Positions 38,101 to 47,122 of a DNA stretch of 64,000 nt are shown here, one piece after another. The notes under the pieces were generated by a model, which worked only from the letters and a program-made list of their open reading frames with translations, did no database searches and was not told the origin of the DNA. The stretch's first letter is position 1; every line of letters starts with the position of its first letter. Origin of the DNA: Pirellulaceae bacterium (GTDB taxonomy: Bacteria; Planctomycetota; Planctomycetia; Pirellulales; Pirellulaceae); assembly GCA_023382975.1 (NCBI GenBank), contig JAHDXO010000006.1:142148-206147 (forward strand), given 5' to 3'. The position numbers were made by a program, and so were the translations under genes.

Positions 38101-39823
38101 CGTTCAAGCCTTCCTGCCGCACGGCGACCGTCCCGATGAAATCGTCCAGCAACGGAAGAAGTGGACTGGCCGCAGCATCCGGCATCTCCTGCGGCAAAGC
38201 GTCGCGTAGATCTCGCAGATCCTGGACAAGACTTTCTGCCCACTCGTGCAACGGGGTTGCCGATTGTGCATCATTTGCCTCAATCGTCAGACGCAGCAGA
38301 TCGTCGCCGGTGAGATCCAGGGTGGCCACCGCGCCCCTCGTGTATTTCGGCACCGCAGCGAGCGTCCTGCCCCAACCTAATTCCTCCGATGCCAAGTCCA
38401 GCAGTTCAGCCGCCTGATCCTGACAGCCATCGAACGCTACGACACCGACCAAGTCGTGGTCGAGGTCCACTTGCGACAGTTTCTTGGTGAGAGGCGATTG
38501 CCCCGGTGGGCCGGCGATCAGGGCGCGCAGTCGCCGCTCGTCGGTGGAGACGATCGTCTTGTCGTCCACGAAGAAGACGGTGGAGACCGACGCCGGCGGC
38601 TCAACAACACCTTCCGCAACGGGCGGCTGGACAGACGGCCCTGAAGTGGCAGCGGCGGGCGAACACTGCTCGATCGTGGCGTTCAACTTCGTCGCGTCCC
38701 AGTAGGCGTCGGCTTTGGGATCGACGACGAAGTCCACTACCGAGCCAGGTCTTACGGATGCGCGAACGTCAAAGTCAATTCCCTTGGCATCGCGGGGGCC
38801 GACATCGTCGGCAAAGTCTTGCTGCCCGTCCACAAAGACGATCACATGGACACCATTGCTGTCCTTCGCATCGGCGAGTTTACGGAAGTTTCCTCGGACT
38901 CGAATCTCGGCCAACACACGGCTCTGCCACCGCAAAACCGCGTAGCAAGGTGGATCGGGAGACGGATGCAACGCCTCGCCGATCGCCGGGAAGACATTGT
39001 TGTTCCCGCGTTTGGGCGATTGGTAGCGTTGTTGCACTGCATCCCAGTTCAGTTGCACGAGGTTTGCCTCGGACGATGTCGGATTCTGCGTTTCTGATGC
39101 TTGGTAGAACCAATTTCCGCTGCCGCTGCCGTCCTCGTGCCCACTGTCGTCGGAACGCAAGTCGTTGGGATACCGAGCCAACACTCTGGATTCCCCGTCG
39201 GTCGTCGTCTCATGCGAATGACCGTTTGTGTCGAGGGAACGATCGTCATTTTCTGCCGCCCGCGCAAGGGCAAAGCGATAGTACGTCGTGCCTTGAAACG
39301 CCACTTCCTCGTAAGGCAGCTCTCCGAACTCTCTCGCCAGCAGCGACGCTCGCGGCCTGGGGCTGGCGAATTGGATGATGGTGCAGTCGCTCTCCGACTC
39401 GTCCGTCGGAACGCCCATTGTATAGATGACGCGTTCCATATTACCCGGCTCGACACGAGACCGGCGCAGAGCAGCTTGAACGACGTCGAGTTTCAACAAC
39501 GCCTGCCCAACCTCCGAAGCCGCAGCTCGCTTCGGGTGAATGACCAACGCGCCGATCGCGTCCTGCGGCACATACGACAGCACGCCTCGAGGCGCCGCAC
39601 TCGCGGGCAACGCGGACGCAGGTTCGGCCGGCTGCGTTTTCGGCGACGGAGCAGCAACGGATGCCGATGGGTTCGATGCCGGCTCAGCCGTTACATTCTC
39701 TCGCGATTTCTGCCCGGTTCCACCGGCCGCTTGATGGGGCGCAGCAGGCGGTTCGCCTGAACTGCATCCACCCGCAGCCGCCAAACAGATCATCAGCAGG
39801 CTGCCAGAGAGAATATGACGCAT
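35168..39823 (-). CDS. Multidomain lipoprotein: DUF1080, propeller-like, SHD1 and FGE-sulfatase-like domains
   Basis: 1551 residues. A lipoprotein signal (LLMICLAAAGGCSS, lipid Cys about 20) is followed by a Ser/Pro/Ala-rich linker and a large unassigned region of about 80-600. A DUF1080/LamG-like domain lies at about 610-820 (REVELFNGEDLSGW to GIEFRNIRL). A beta-propeller-like stretch covers about 860-1190 (DRMVLSEDARYLAASHREAN). An SHD1 domain is at about 1215-1270 (TWTDSSGRFHIEAELLEV). The last about 220 residues are a formylglycine-generating-enzyme-like C-type lectin fold (YMAQTEVTQAQWQAV, ETEWEYACRAG, DMHGNVAEWCEDW, HRGGSWFLL). The Cys pair needed for FGE activity is not evident. Probably surface-bound and binding rather than catalytic. 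Confidence 0.85.
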   Translation of the reverse strand: MRHILSGSLLMICLAAAGGCSSGEPPAAPHQAAGGTGQKSRENVTAEPASNPSASVAAPSPKTQPAEPASALPASAAPRGVLSYVPQDAIGALVIHPKRAAASEVGQALLKLDVVQAALRRSRVEPGNMERVIYTMGVPTDESESDCTIIQFASPRPRASLLAREFGELPYEEVAFQGTTYYRFALARAAENDDRSLDTNGHSHETTTDGESRVLARYPNDLRSDDSGHEDGSGSGNWFYQASETQNPTSSEANLVQLNWDAVQQRYQSPKRGNNNVFPAIGEALHPSPDPPCYAVLRWQSRVLAEIRVRGNFRKLADAKDSNGVHVIVFVDGQQDFADDVGPRDAKGIDFDVRASVRPGSVVDFVVDPKADAYWDATKLNATIEQCSPAAATSGPSVQPPVAEGVVEPPASVSTVFFVDDKTIVSTDERRLRALIAGPPGQSPLTKKLSQVDLDHDLVGVVAFDGCQDQAAELLDLASEELGWGRTLAAVPKYTRGAVATLDLTGDDLLRLTIEANDAQSATPLHEWAESLVQDLRDLRDALPQEMPDAAASPLLPLLDDFIGTVAVRQEGLNVVVDAKTPKGLTEFVEKDAADIVSSMRPRRAPPRPGFGATREVELFNGEDLSGWTFVPLKYTKNRTNPSWFVDKERRVLFSTGEDWSDLATVALYQDFDLNLQWRWRPNSEVSPNGSGVVVRAERLDAGEPNLDGLEIDLRPGKDLENAVGTGAFVAYRVSFRNHRAATDGVANRVLGWLREPAHVVGHEWNDLRISCHEDRVTVTLNGVVVNEGHGLSAREGKITLRSQNSGIEFRNIRLTEMLPRLDVATIPDLGPPKDASDTTSPVMEDNTAGGPSADAGTTSRPATGTIIIESAKDNGYGEPGRFQSLLLEHPVDRMVLSEDARYLAASHREANLVSIVDTQSLDLVTTIDTPAPRAMLWRGDHLFAANEGLGTISVFSASGQWKEVKSIPAGDPNPEFMSAPGGRNFRGVIAVRCRGNGRDALPVVIVNVISGRGSVFSNGRTSAANVDYGGKMMIVQSRAGSPNRYITGIFNFAAVSQGRSTPSAGEQVDSFPLLYQVGESPYWFGGRQVFTGMPMKAMIEADRLLVADRIIDVCYAFKANEVRCIGLGRTLEDLGSRPLVLPDRILDVTDIGDLHVAATLGDRLHLFLMDSERTVHAAQLPAFAVPAGYTKTDRAATVAKGIEPVREVAGPDETAMGAPIQRTWTDSSGRFHIEAELLEVKNGQVTLKKVDSSTVTLPLEKLSEADRAFLRRHVATGLPDEVGKWTGAGETPQAATTNVAPKTPAAAKPPAVARTPEAGPSTGDGKTIEVELGGGVMLKAVWIPPGDFPAGSDTKLSVSRIEEGFYMAQTEVTQAQWQAVMGTTPWKREDDVNEGPNHAATDINYGDAVEFCGKLSAKTGLQVRLPKETEWEYACRAGSKTTYCFGDEDANLGDYAWYDKNADDIGEKYAHPVAQKKPNAWGLYDMHGNVAEWCEDWYEVGKDRVHRGGSWFLLRSYCRSANRSKNLPDIRVNYIGFRPVLVGSRPHQAP

Positions 39824-40395
39824 TTCCTGCCCCCCTACATTCGGATTGTGTTCAGGTTCAGCGGGATGACGAGTTTCGACGGGTCTGAGTTAGTGAGTAA
39901 CAAACTCAAGATCTTCGGCAGTGCCTTCTGTAATGGGGCCGGCCCGCCCCGTGGTCTCGCAGCTTCCTGCCGAAAGCGTGTAATGGCCAGTGGGTGGGCG
40001 AACCGCTATCCGCCCAGCAACTCGCTTCTGGTCCTGAAGGGCGATTGCGTTGCTCCCCGACAGAGCCCGACTCGTTTCACCGAGCAATGTTGATGCTAGG
40101 AGACTGACATCAACCGGTCAAGTAGGCTGCCGTGCCATCGCCCACCCCCGGACCGCGGCGTCCACACCCGGCAGACTGCCGGAAATTAGGGTTTTCGGAA
40201 AGGTCGGCCGTCCGCATTGGACACGAACCGACGAGCGTCAGGTTGTCGTGTTGTTGCCCGAGTCCGTGCGAATCAATGGACTTGTCCACTTTTTCCCATC
40301 CAAGCGGTTTGTTCGGCGTTTGTTGATTCCCGCATACGGTACGGGTATTCTGCTTATTCGGTACGTGAACGCAAAACCCACTGAGGATCGAACGC
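39824..40395. other. 572-bp divergent intergenic region
   Basis: This contains upstream sequences of the multidomain lipoprotein gene (leftward) and the glycosidase-like gene (rightward). No tRNA, terminator or convincing promoter was found, and no coding frame looks real. The frames overlapping it are low-quality shadows. Confidence 0.5.
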
Positions 40396-41469
40396 ATGGT
40401 GTCATCTCGTTTTCTTTGCGCGACATCGGTCGCTGTCCTGTTTGCCCTGCCAAGCTCACAGACCCTTGCGGGCCAGTACGTGTTCAAGGTCCGCGGTGAC
40501 ACGATCCTGATCAACGATCATCCCTTCAAGATCCTCGGTTTACGCTGCTCGAATGCGTTGATCTCGGACGCCAAGACCAGCGAGTTGATCAACAACCTGA
40601 ACACGTTCAAGTCCTACGGTGTCAACACGGTAAGCGTCTTCGTCATGGGCTCGCGATTTGGCGACATCAAGGGCTATCGCGCGAACGGTTCGTTGGATCC
40701 CACCTACGCCGCAAGGCTGGGCCAAATCATCGAAGCCGCCGACCAGCGCGGGATGATCGTGCTGGTCGGGTGCCTCTACTGGAGCACCTCCACGGCCAAC
40801 GACGACCTGGCGGCTTGGAGCCAGGCGGATGCGAATGGGGCCATCGCCAATACGGTCCGTTGGCTCAAGGATCACGACTACCGGAACGTCTTCGTCGATC
40901 CGGACAACGAAGGGATGGCCCACGCGGCTAGGGGGTGGAGCATCGCGCAGATGATCGACGCCGCCCACGATATCGATCCGACGATCATGGTCGCCTACAA
41001 CCACCGATCCTCGCCGCCGTCCAACGCCGACCTGTACATCCATCACAGCCCGAAGGTGACCGGCAAACCTTGGCTGGATAGCGAGGCCACACCGACGAAC
41101 TCGCCAGGAGGCTACTGGGGCAGCTACAGCAAGGACACGCACAACAAGATTGACTACTACAACTACTCGCGCATCGGCCGCTACACCACCGGCATGAAAA
41201 ACAACCAGTTCGCCCAGACTCGCGACGGCTGCGAGAAGTACAACGGCCATATTCTGGCTTCCACTTGGCTCCAATGTGTTCCCAACGAGAATGTCAACGG
41301 ACCGTTCATGACTCCCGGCGGCCGATCCAACATCGACGACGTCCATGCCAGTATCGACACATTGCACCCGGATGCTGGGATTTTGTGGTGGCTCGAATAC
41401 ATCAGAGACCGCTACGGCGCCTGGGCCCCGCCCAAGCCATTTGTTCACTCGCCCACGTTCGGTAACTGA
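40396..41469 (+). CDS. Secreted TIM-barrel glycosidase-like protein
   Basis: 357 residues; the ATG at 40396 has GAGGAT upstream, and a signal peptide MVSSRFLCATSVAVLFALPS follows. Beta-alpha barrel features include the substrate-facing KILGLRCSNAL near the start, GVNTVSVFVMG, RGMIVLVGCLYWS and a NVFVDPDNEGMAH strand with a candidate acid (NEG, Asn-Glu as in GH-A clan enzymes). It is most like GH5-type cellulase-fold proteins. The second catalytic Glu is probably in KPWLDSEATP. The exact family and substrate are uncertain. It starts a same-strand run with the next two genes, with 155 bp to the following one. Confidence 0.7.
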   Translation: MVSSRFLCATSVAVLFALPSSQTLAGQYVFKVRGDTILINDHPFKILGLRCSNALISDAKTSELINNLNTFKSYGVNTVSVFVMGSRFGDIKGYRANGSLDPTYAARLGQIIEAADQRGMIVLVGCLYWSTSTANDDLAAWSQADANGAIANTVRWLKDHDYRNVFVDPDNEGMAHAARGWSIAQMIDAAHDIDPTIMVAYNHRSSPPSNADLYIHHSPKVTGKPWLDSEATPTNSPGGYWGSYSKDTHNKIDYYNYSRIGRYTTGMKNNQFAQTRDGCEKYNGHILASTWLQCVPNENVNGPFMTPGGRSNIDDVHASIDTLHPDAGILWWLEYIRDRYGAWAPPKPFVHSPTFGN

Positions 41470-41624
41470 TGCGAGGGTCAGACGGCGCCAGTCGTCACGC
41501 GTGCGGTTGGACCGATTCATCAACGACCGTCGTCACGTCGCGTGCCTTGAAAACCGGTCGAGTTCGGTCCAGAATTTGGGACTGTCTGACGAGCAGGAAG
41601 TCTATTCGTTAAAGGAAGACTGGT

Positions 41625-44336
41625 ATGAAACGAACTGCCATTTGGATACTCTGCTGGGTATGCCACTGCGCCGCCATCGGGGCTGCGGAGCAAACGTACG
41701 TGTGGTGGGAGGGGGAAGCGTTCCAAGAGACCAATCTGCCGAAGCCCGTCGACATGAGGTCGCCCGGCAACCGGAACGAGGAACAGCAGGCCAAGCTCTC
41801 GTGCGGGCGGTGGCTGACTCCCAGCGGGCCGGCGAGTGACACGCCGTATTTCGTCAAGTACGAAATCGAGGTGCCCAAGACCGGCGAATACAACTTGTGG
41901 GCGCGCAAGTTCTGGCACCACGGCCCGTTCCGTTGGCGTTTCGGCGAAGACCCGTGGCAGGTCTGCGAGCGTCCGGCGTTGCACGATCATACGTTCCTCG
42001 AACTCCACTGGGGCGCGTATTGGGTCTCACTCGGCTCGGTCTCCCTGGAGCAAGGGACGCATACGTTCCACATCGAGATGCTCGGCAAGACGGGCGGCGG
42101 GGCAATCGACTGCTTCGTTCTGGTCGACGGCCCGTTCACCCCGCGCGGCAAGCTCAAGCCCGGCCAACGGGCGGGCACGGCCGCCGAGGGCTTCTTCGCC
42201 TGGGAGCCCGACGTTGATCCGCTGGCCGACGGCTGCGCAATCGACCTCCGCTATCTGAACGAGGAAGCCGCGGGGCTGAAAGGTTTCGTCCGGCGCGACG
42301 GTGACCGATTCGTCCTTGGCGATGGTCGCCCCGTGCGTTTCTGGATGGTCCAGGCCGACCTCAGCGAGATGTCGAACCCCGAGATCGACCGCTGGGCACG
42401 CCGCTTGTCCAAATACGGCGTGAATCTTGTTCGCATGCAGATGAGCAGCTTCTTCAAACACCACGCCAACAACGACCGCGCGGCGTTCGATCGGGAGCTC
42501 GAGCGTCTGCACTACGTGGTGGCCGCGCTGAAGCGGGAGGGGATTTATTCTTACTTCGGTCATCTTTACTGGCACACCAGCAATCCGATCACCGAAGAGA
42601 TCGTTCCAGGATTCGGCAAGGGCCAGAACGCGATCGCCTTGTTGATCTTCAGCCAGCAGTTCCAAGGCTGGTACAAAGAGTATCTTCGCGCCATCATGTC
42701 GCCGGTGAATCCCCACACGGGCGTGCCGCTGGCCAAAGAACCCGCGGTGGCTTTCGTCGAGATCTGGAACGAATCGAACCTGCTGTTTTGGACGTTCACC
42801 CCGAAGAACTTTCCCGCGGCCGAACGCGATTTGATCGAGAAGCACTTCGGCGACTGGCTGATCGCCAAGCACGGATCGCTCGACCAGGCCGTCGCCTCGT
42901 GGGGCACGGACCGGGCGCCAGGCACGCGAACGCCCGACCGTCTCCAGGAAGGCCGTGTAGGGCTCTATTCCGCCGGGCATCTGGGCTCGGCGGACTGGGC
43001 CGTCAGCCAGCGCGTGCCCCGCCGCGCCGCCGACCAACTGCAATGGATGATCGAGTCCACGATTGACTTCTATGAGACGATGAAGCGGGAGCTGCGCGAC
43101 GAGGTGGGGCTCGGACAGATGATCGCCGGCAGCAACTGGAAGACCACGGACGGCAAGGTGCTCGGCGGATTGGACCGCTACACCTACGCCGCGACGGACG
43201 TTGTTTTGCGCAACGAGTACTTCGGACCCGACTACGCCAAGGACGGCAATCCGCGTTTCTACTCGGTCGACGAAGGAGACACCTTCAAATATGTCTCGTC
43301 CCTGAAGCCGCCGGCCACGCCGGGTCCGCTGCTGACGCCGCTGATTGCCGGACACCCGTTCATGATCACGGAGAACAACTGGGAACGCCCGCTCCGCTAC
43401 CGCGCCGAGTGGCCGTTTCTGGTGGCGACCTACGGGCGGATGATGGGCGTCGACGGTTGGAACTTCTTCGCGCTGAATTCCTCGGACTGGCAGCACACCA
43501 TGACGGTTTGGGACGTGAACAATCCGACGATTCTGGGCCAATTCCCGGCAACCGCCCTGATGTTCCGGCGCGGCGACGTGACCGAACCCGACACGCCGGC
43601 CGTACGCGAGACCGTCTCGCTTTCCGACGCCTACGCCATGAAGGGCACCAAGTTGTCTGCCGGCGGCGGACGGGATCTACTCTGGGTCGCGAAGATCGGC
43701 GATCTGGAAGGCGCCTCGGTTGCCGGCGCCTCGGAGGTGGATCCCAAGGCCTTTTTTGTGGGCCCGGTCTGGCAGGAGTTCGTGGACGCCCCGGCGAAGA
43801 TCCAGACCGTGGATCTGGCCCGGTACATCGACACGGACAAGAATCTAGTTCGCAGCATGACGGGGGAACTCACGTGGGATTTCGGCAAGGGCGTCGTGAC
43901 CGTCAACTCGCCGTGCGCGCAGGGCGCCACCGGCTTCTTGAAGGCGGCCGGGCGGATCGATCTCGGTGACGTGTTGATCGAGGCGGGCAACGACTACGGC
44001 ACGGTCCTGGTCGTATCGCTCGACGGCCAGCCGCTGAGGACGAGCGCACGCATGCTGGTCCAGACCGCCACTTGGGACCAGCCCTACGGCTTCCAGACGC
44101 AGAAGCAGGGCGACTTTGAACGCATCACCAACCTCGGCGGCTATCCGCTGAACGTCGAGAAGATCAACATGCGAGTGGCGATCCGCGGCGCAGGCGGGAA
44201 GACCGCCCACGTGCTCGACGAGAATGGCTACCCGACCGAGCGCCGTGCGCCGACCGGCGTCTGGGGCGGCGGACTGACCATTGGCGGACTGACCATTCTC
44301 CTTCCGGAGGATGCCATCTACACGCTCGTCGAGTAG
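41625..44336 (+). CDS. Secreted glycosidase-like protein with N-terminal CBM-like domain
   Basis: 903 residues with signal MKRTAIWILCWVCHCAAIGA and the ATG at 41625. An N-terminal beta-sandwich (about 25-175, WWEGEAFQETNLPK to GAIDCFVLVDGPF) resembles a carbohydrate-binding module. A TIM-barrel follows (about 200-620) with the GH-A clan motif FVEIWNESNLLFW (acid/base Glu after Asn), and a probable nucleophile Glu in HPFMITENNWERP. The last about 280 residues are beta-rich accessory domains. It is likely an endoglycosidase acting on algal or plant polysaccharide. It is followed after 42 bp by the c-heme/TPR gene. Confidence 0.8.
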   Translation: MKRTAIWILCWVCHCAAIGAAEQTYVWWEGEAFQETNLPKPVDMRSPGNRNEEQQAKLSCGRWLTPSGPASDTPYFVKYEIEVPKTGEYNLWARKFWHHGPFRWRFGEDPWQVCERPALHDHTFLELHWGAYWVSLGSVSLEQGTHTFHIEMLGKTGGGAIDCFVLVDGPFTPRGKLKPGQRAGTAAEGFFAWEPDVDPLADGCAIDLRYLNEEAAGLKGFVRRDGDRFVLGDGRPVRFWMVQADLSEMSNPEIDRWARRLSKYGVNLVRMQMSSFFKHHANNDRAAFDRELERLHYVVAALKREGIYSYFGHLYWHTSNPITEEIVPGFGKGQNAIALLIFSQQFQGWYKEYLRAIMSPVNPHTGVPLAKEPAVAFVEIWNESNLLFWTFTPKNFPAAERDLIEKHFGDWLIAKHGSLDQAVASWGTDRAPGTRTPDRLQEGRVGLYSAGHLGSADWAVSQRVPRRAADQLQWMIESTIDFYETMKRELRDEVGLGQMIAGSNWKTTDGKVLGGLDRYTYAATDVVLRNEYFGPDYAKDGNPRFYSVDEGDTFKYVSSLKPPATPGPLLTPLIAGHPFMITENNWERPLRYRAEWPFLVATYGRMMGVDGWNFFALNSSDWQHTMTVWDVNNPTILGQFPATALMFRRGDVTEPDTPAVRETVSLSDAYAMKGTKLSAGGGRDLLWVAKIGDLEGASVAGASEVDPKAFFVGPVWQEFVDAPAKIQTVDLARYIDTDKNLVRSMTGELTWDFGKGVVTVNSPCAQGATGFLKAAGRIDLGDVLIEAGNDYGTVLVVSLDGQPLRTSARMLVQTATWDQPYGFQTQKQGDFERITNLGGYPLNVEKINMRVAIRGAGGKTAHVLDENGYPTERRAPTGVWGGGLTIGGLTILLPEDAIYTLVE

Positions 44337-44378
44337 CGATGCGTCGCGTTGATCGATAGCTCGTTGGGGAGACTGTCC

Positions 44379-47075
44379 GTGAGAAGACCGACTTGGCGAT
44401 GGACGATTGGCGCGATCGCGGCCGCCGCGGTGGCGATGTACATCGCGGTTCGGGTCATGGCCCCGGACTTGGTTGCGATCCCGGACGGTTCGGCAGAGGA
44501 AGAAGCCGATGTCGACGAGGCAATTCTGGTCGAAGGAGTCGCAACGGTCTGCACGACGGCTGACGCATCGACGAACGCCACGATGCGGGCGATGATTCGG
44601 GCTGCCAACGCAGCGTCCAACGCCGCGACATTGACCGTGGACTACCCGCACGACGGCACTGTCTTTCCCCCTGAGATTATCGCCCCCGTGTTCCTCTGGC
44701 ACGAACCCGACGCGCGGGCGGATGCGTGGCTGATCGACGTGGCTCTGGAAAACGGGGCTCAGCACGTCTACGCACTGACTTCCGGCCGGTTGCCCCCGCC
44801 CGGCCCGATCGACCCGGCTTGCATCGCCGAGACCAACCAGATTTACCAGCCGACGCCGTATCAAGCATCCGCCAAGAGTTGGACCCCGAGCGACGATGTC
44901 TGGACCGCCATCAAACAGGGCTCGGTCAACCTGCCTGCCGCGGTGAGCATCGTTGGCTTTCGACGCGGCGATCCCGACACCGTGCTGTCGCGGGGCCGTA
45001 TCGAGTTCACCACGTCCGCGGATCCGGTCGGCGCCCCGATCTTCTATCGCGACGTCCCGCTGGCGCCAGCCTTGACCGAGAAAGGGGTGATCAAGCCGCT
45101 GGGCGACGAAGCCGTGGCGCTGATCGGCTGGCGACTGCGCGACATCGGCAAGCCGGAGAGTCGGCTGCTGTTGACCGACGTTCCGACTTGCACGAACTGC
45201 CATTCTTTCTCGGCCGACGGCACGACGCTGGGCATGGACCTGGACGGACCGCAGGGAGACAAGGGCGCCTATGTCATCGCGGCGGTCACCAAGCATATAA
45301 AGTTCCGACAGCAGGACATCATCAGTTGGAATTCGTTCCCGGACAAGCCCGAGGGGCATCGCACGATCGGCTTCCTGTCGCAGATCTCGCCCGACGGCCG
45401 GTATGCCGTGACGACCTTGAACGAGGCCGTCTTCGTGTCCAATTTCATGGACTATCGGTTCCTGCAGGTCTTCTACCCGACGCGCGGCGTGCTGGGATAT
45501 TTCGAGCGAGCCAGCGGGGACATCCGCGTATTGCCCGGGGCCGACGATCCCCGCTACGTGCATTGCGACGCCGTCTGGACGCCCGACGGCGAGCAGTTGG
45601 TGTTTGCGCGAGCCGAAGCCAAAGACCCCTACCCCGCCAACGGTTCGCTGCCCGAGCATCCCAACGACCCCACCGAGACACAAATCCAGTACGACCTGTA
45701 TCGGATTCCGTTCGACGGCGGTCGGGGTGGCCGCCCCGTGCCGATCGCAGGCGCCTCGCAAAACGGCTGGAGCAATACGTTCCCCAAGGTCTCGCCCGAT
45801 GGCAAATGGATCGTGTTCGTCAAGTGCCGCAACGGCCAACTCCTGCGTCCCGACAGCACGCTGTGGATCGTTCCCGCCGAGGGCGGCGAAGCGAGGCGCA
45901 TGGCGTGCAACACCAGCCTGATGAACTCGTGGCACAGTTTCTCGCCGAACGGCCGTTGGATGGTGTTCTCGTCCAAAGTCAACACGCCCTACACGCAGAT
46001 GTTCCTGACGCACATCGATCAAGATGGAGTCGACAGTCCTCCGGTGCTGATCCCCAACTCCACCGCTGCCAATCGCGCCGTCAACCTGCCTGAATTCGTG
46101 AACGTCGCCTACGACGAACTGGTCAGCATCGAAGTCCCCGCGATCGAGCACCTGCGGCGATCGTTGCGAGGCGTCGAGTTGGCCAAGCAAGGGCAGTTCG
46201 ACGCGGCGATCGCCGAATTCGACGCCGCCGCGGAACTGAACCCGGACTTCTACCAGGCCCACATCGATGCGGCGATCGCGCTGGGCAAGCAGGGCAAGTT
46301 CCCGGAAGCGATGGCGCGGCTGCATCAAGCTTTGGAGTTGTCTCCGGGCGACAGTCGGGCTCAGGCCCATGCGGGACTGGTGTTCATGCATAGCGGCAAG
46401 ATCGAGGAAGCCGTGGAGCATTTCCAGACCGCCGTGGATCTCGATCCGGCCAATCGCATGGCCCACCTCAATCTGGCAAGGATCTTCGTCCAGCGCGGCG
46501 AGCTTGCATTGGCGACCGTTCACTTCCAGTCGGCACTGGAATTGGATGGGCAAGACCCGCTCGGGCACCTGGAACTGGGCAACTCTCTGTTGCAGCGCAA
46601 CATGCCTGTCGAAGCTGCCGCGCAGTTCCGTCGCTCGCTGGCCATCGATCCCGGGTCGGTCGATGCTCGCCTGGCGTTGAGCAAAGCGTGTGTTGCACAA
46701 GGCGATTACGGGTCCGCCGTTGCTCAACTCCAGCAGGCCGTGTCCCGCGACCCGAACAATATCCGGGCGGTGGCGGATCTGGCGTGGTTGCTGGCCGTCT
46801 GCCCGGCCGACGACGTGCGGAACGGACGAAGAGCCCTGGAACTGGCGCAACGAGCCTGCGCGGTCACTCGCTTCCGCAATCCGGTACTCTTGAACACCCT
46901 GGCCGCGGCCCACGCGGAGACGGGCGACTTTGCCGCGGCCATCGCGGTGGCCGACAAGGCCCTTCAACTGCTCGGTCCCCAGGACGCGGCCTTGGCCACA
47001 TGGATTCGCCAGAACGTCGATTTGTTCCGGGCCGGTAAACCGTGCCGCCCGCCGGCCGGAGACAGTCCGCCGTGA
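44379..47075 (+). CDS. Exported protein with single c-heme site, PD40 repeats and TPR domain
   Basis: 898 residues from a GTG at 44379, preferred over TTG 44349 because GGGGAG lies six bases before it. An N-terminal membrane anchor (WTIGAIAAAAVAMYIAVRVM) precedes a beta-domain. A single cytochrome c motif, CTNCH, sits in VPTCTNCHSFSADG, followed by TolB/PD40-type propeller repeats (SPDGRYAVTTL, SPDGKWIVFVK, SPNGRWMVFSS). Seven or so TPR units then fill about 575-870 (GQFDAAIAEFDAAAELNPD). A similar c-heme/WD40/TPR architecture occurs in planctomycete secreted proteins. The function is unknown. The electron partner is not visible here. Confidence 0.78.
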   Translation: MRRPTWRWTIGAIAAAAVAMYIAVRVMAPDLVAIPDGSAEEEADVDEAILVEGVATVCTTADASTNATMRAMIRAANAASNAATLTVDYPHDGTVFPPEIIAPVFLWHEPDARADAWLIDVALENGAQHVYALTSGRLPPPGPIDPACIAETNQIYQPTPYQASAKSWTPSDDVWTAIKQGSVNLPAAVSIVGFRRGDPDTVLSRGRIEFTTSADPVGAPIFYRDVPLAPALTEKGVIKPLGDEAVALIGWRLRDIGKPESRLLLTDVPTCTNCHSFSADGTTLGMDLDGPQGDKGAYVIAAVTKHIKFRQQDIISWNSFPDKPEGHRTIGFLSQISPDGRYAVTTLNEAVFVSNFMDYRFLQVFYPTRGVLGYFERASGDIRVLPGADDPRYVHCDAVWTPDGEQLVFARAEAKDPYPANGSLPEHPNDPTETQIQYDLYRIPFDGGRGGRPVPIAGASQNGWSNTFPKVSPDGKWIVFVKCRNGQLLRPDSTLWIVPAEGGEARRMACNTSLMNSWHSFSPNGRWMVFSSKVNTPYTQMFLTHIDQDGVDSPPVLIPNSTAANRAVNLPEFVNVAYDELVSIEVPAIEHLRRSLRGVELAKQGQFDAAIAEFDAAAELNPDFYQAHIDAAIALGKQGKFPEAMARLHQALELSPGDSRAQAHAGLVFMHSGKIEEAVEHFQTAVDLDPANRMAHLNLARIFVQRGELALATVHFQSALELDGQDPLGHLELGNSLLQRNMPVEAAAQFRRSLAIDPGSVDARLALSKACVAQGDYGSAVAQLQQAVSRDPNNIRAVADLAWLLAVCPADDVRNGRRALELAQRACAVTRFRNPVLLNTLAAAHAETGDFAAAIAVADKALQLLGPQDAALATWIRQNVDLFRAGKPCRPPAGDSPP

Positions 47076-47122
47076 TCGAGTCGGGCGTTGCTCCGTTGAG
47101 CACGAATCCCCGGACCCGAGGA

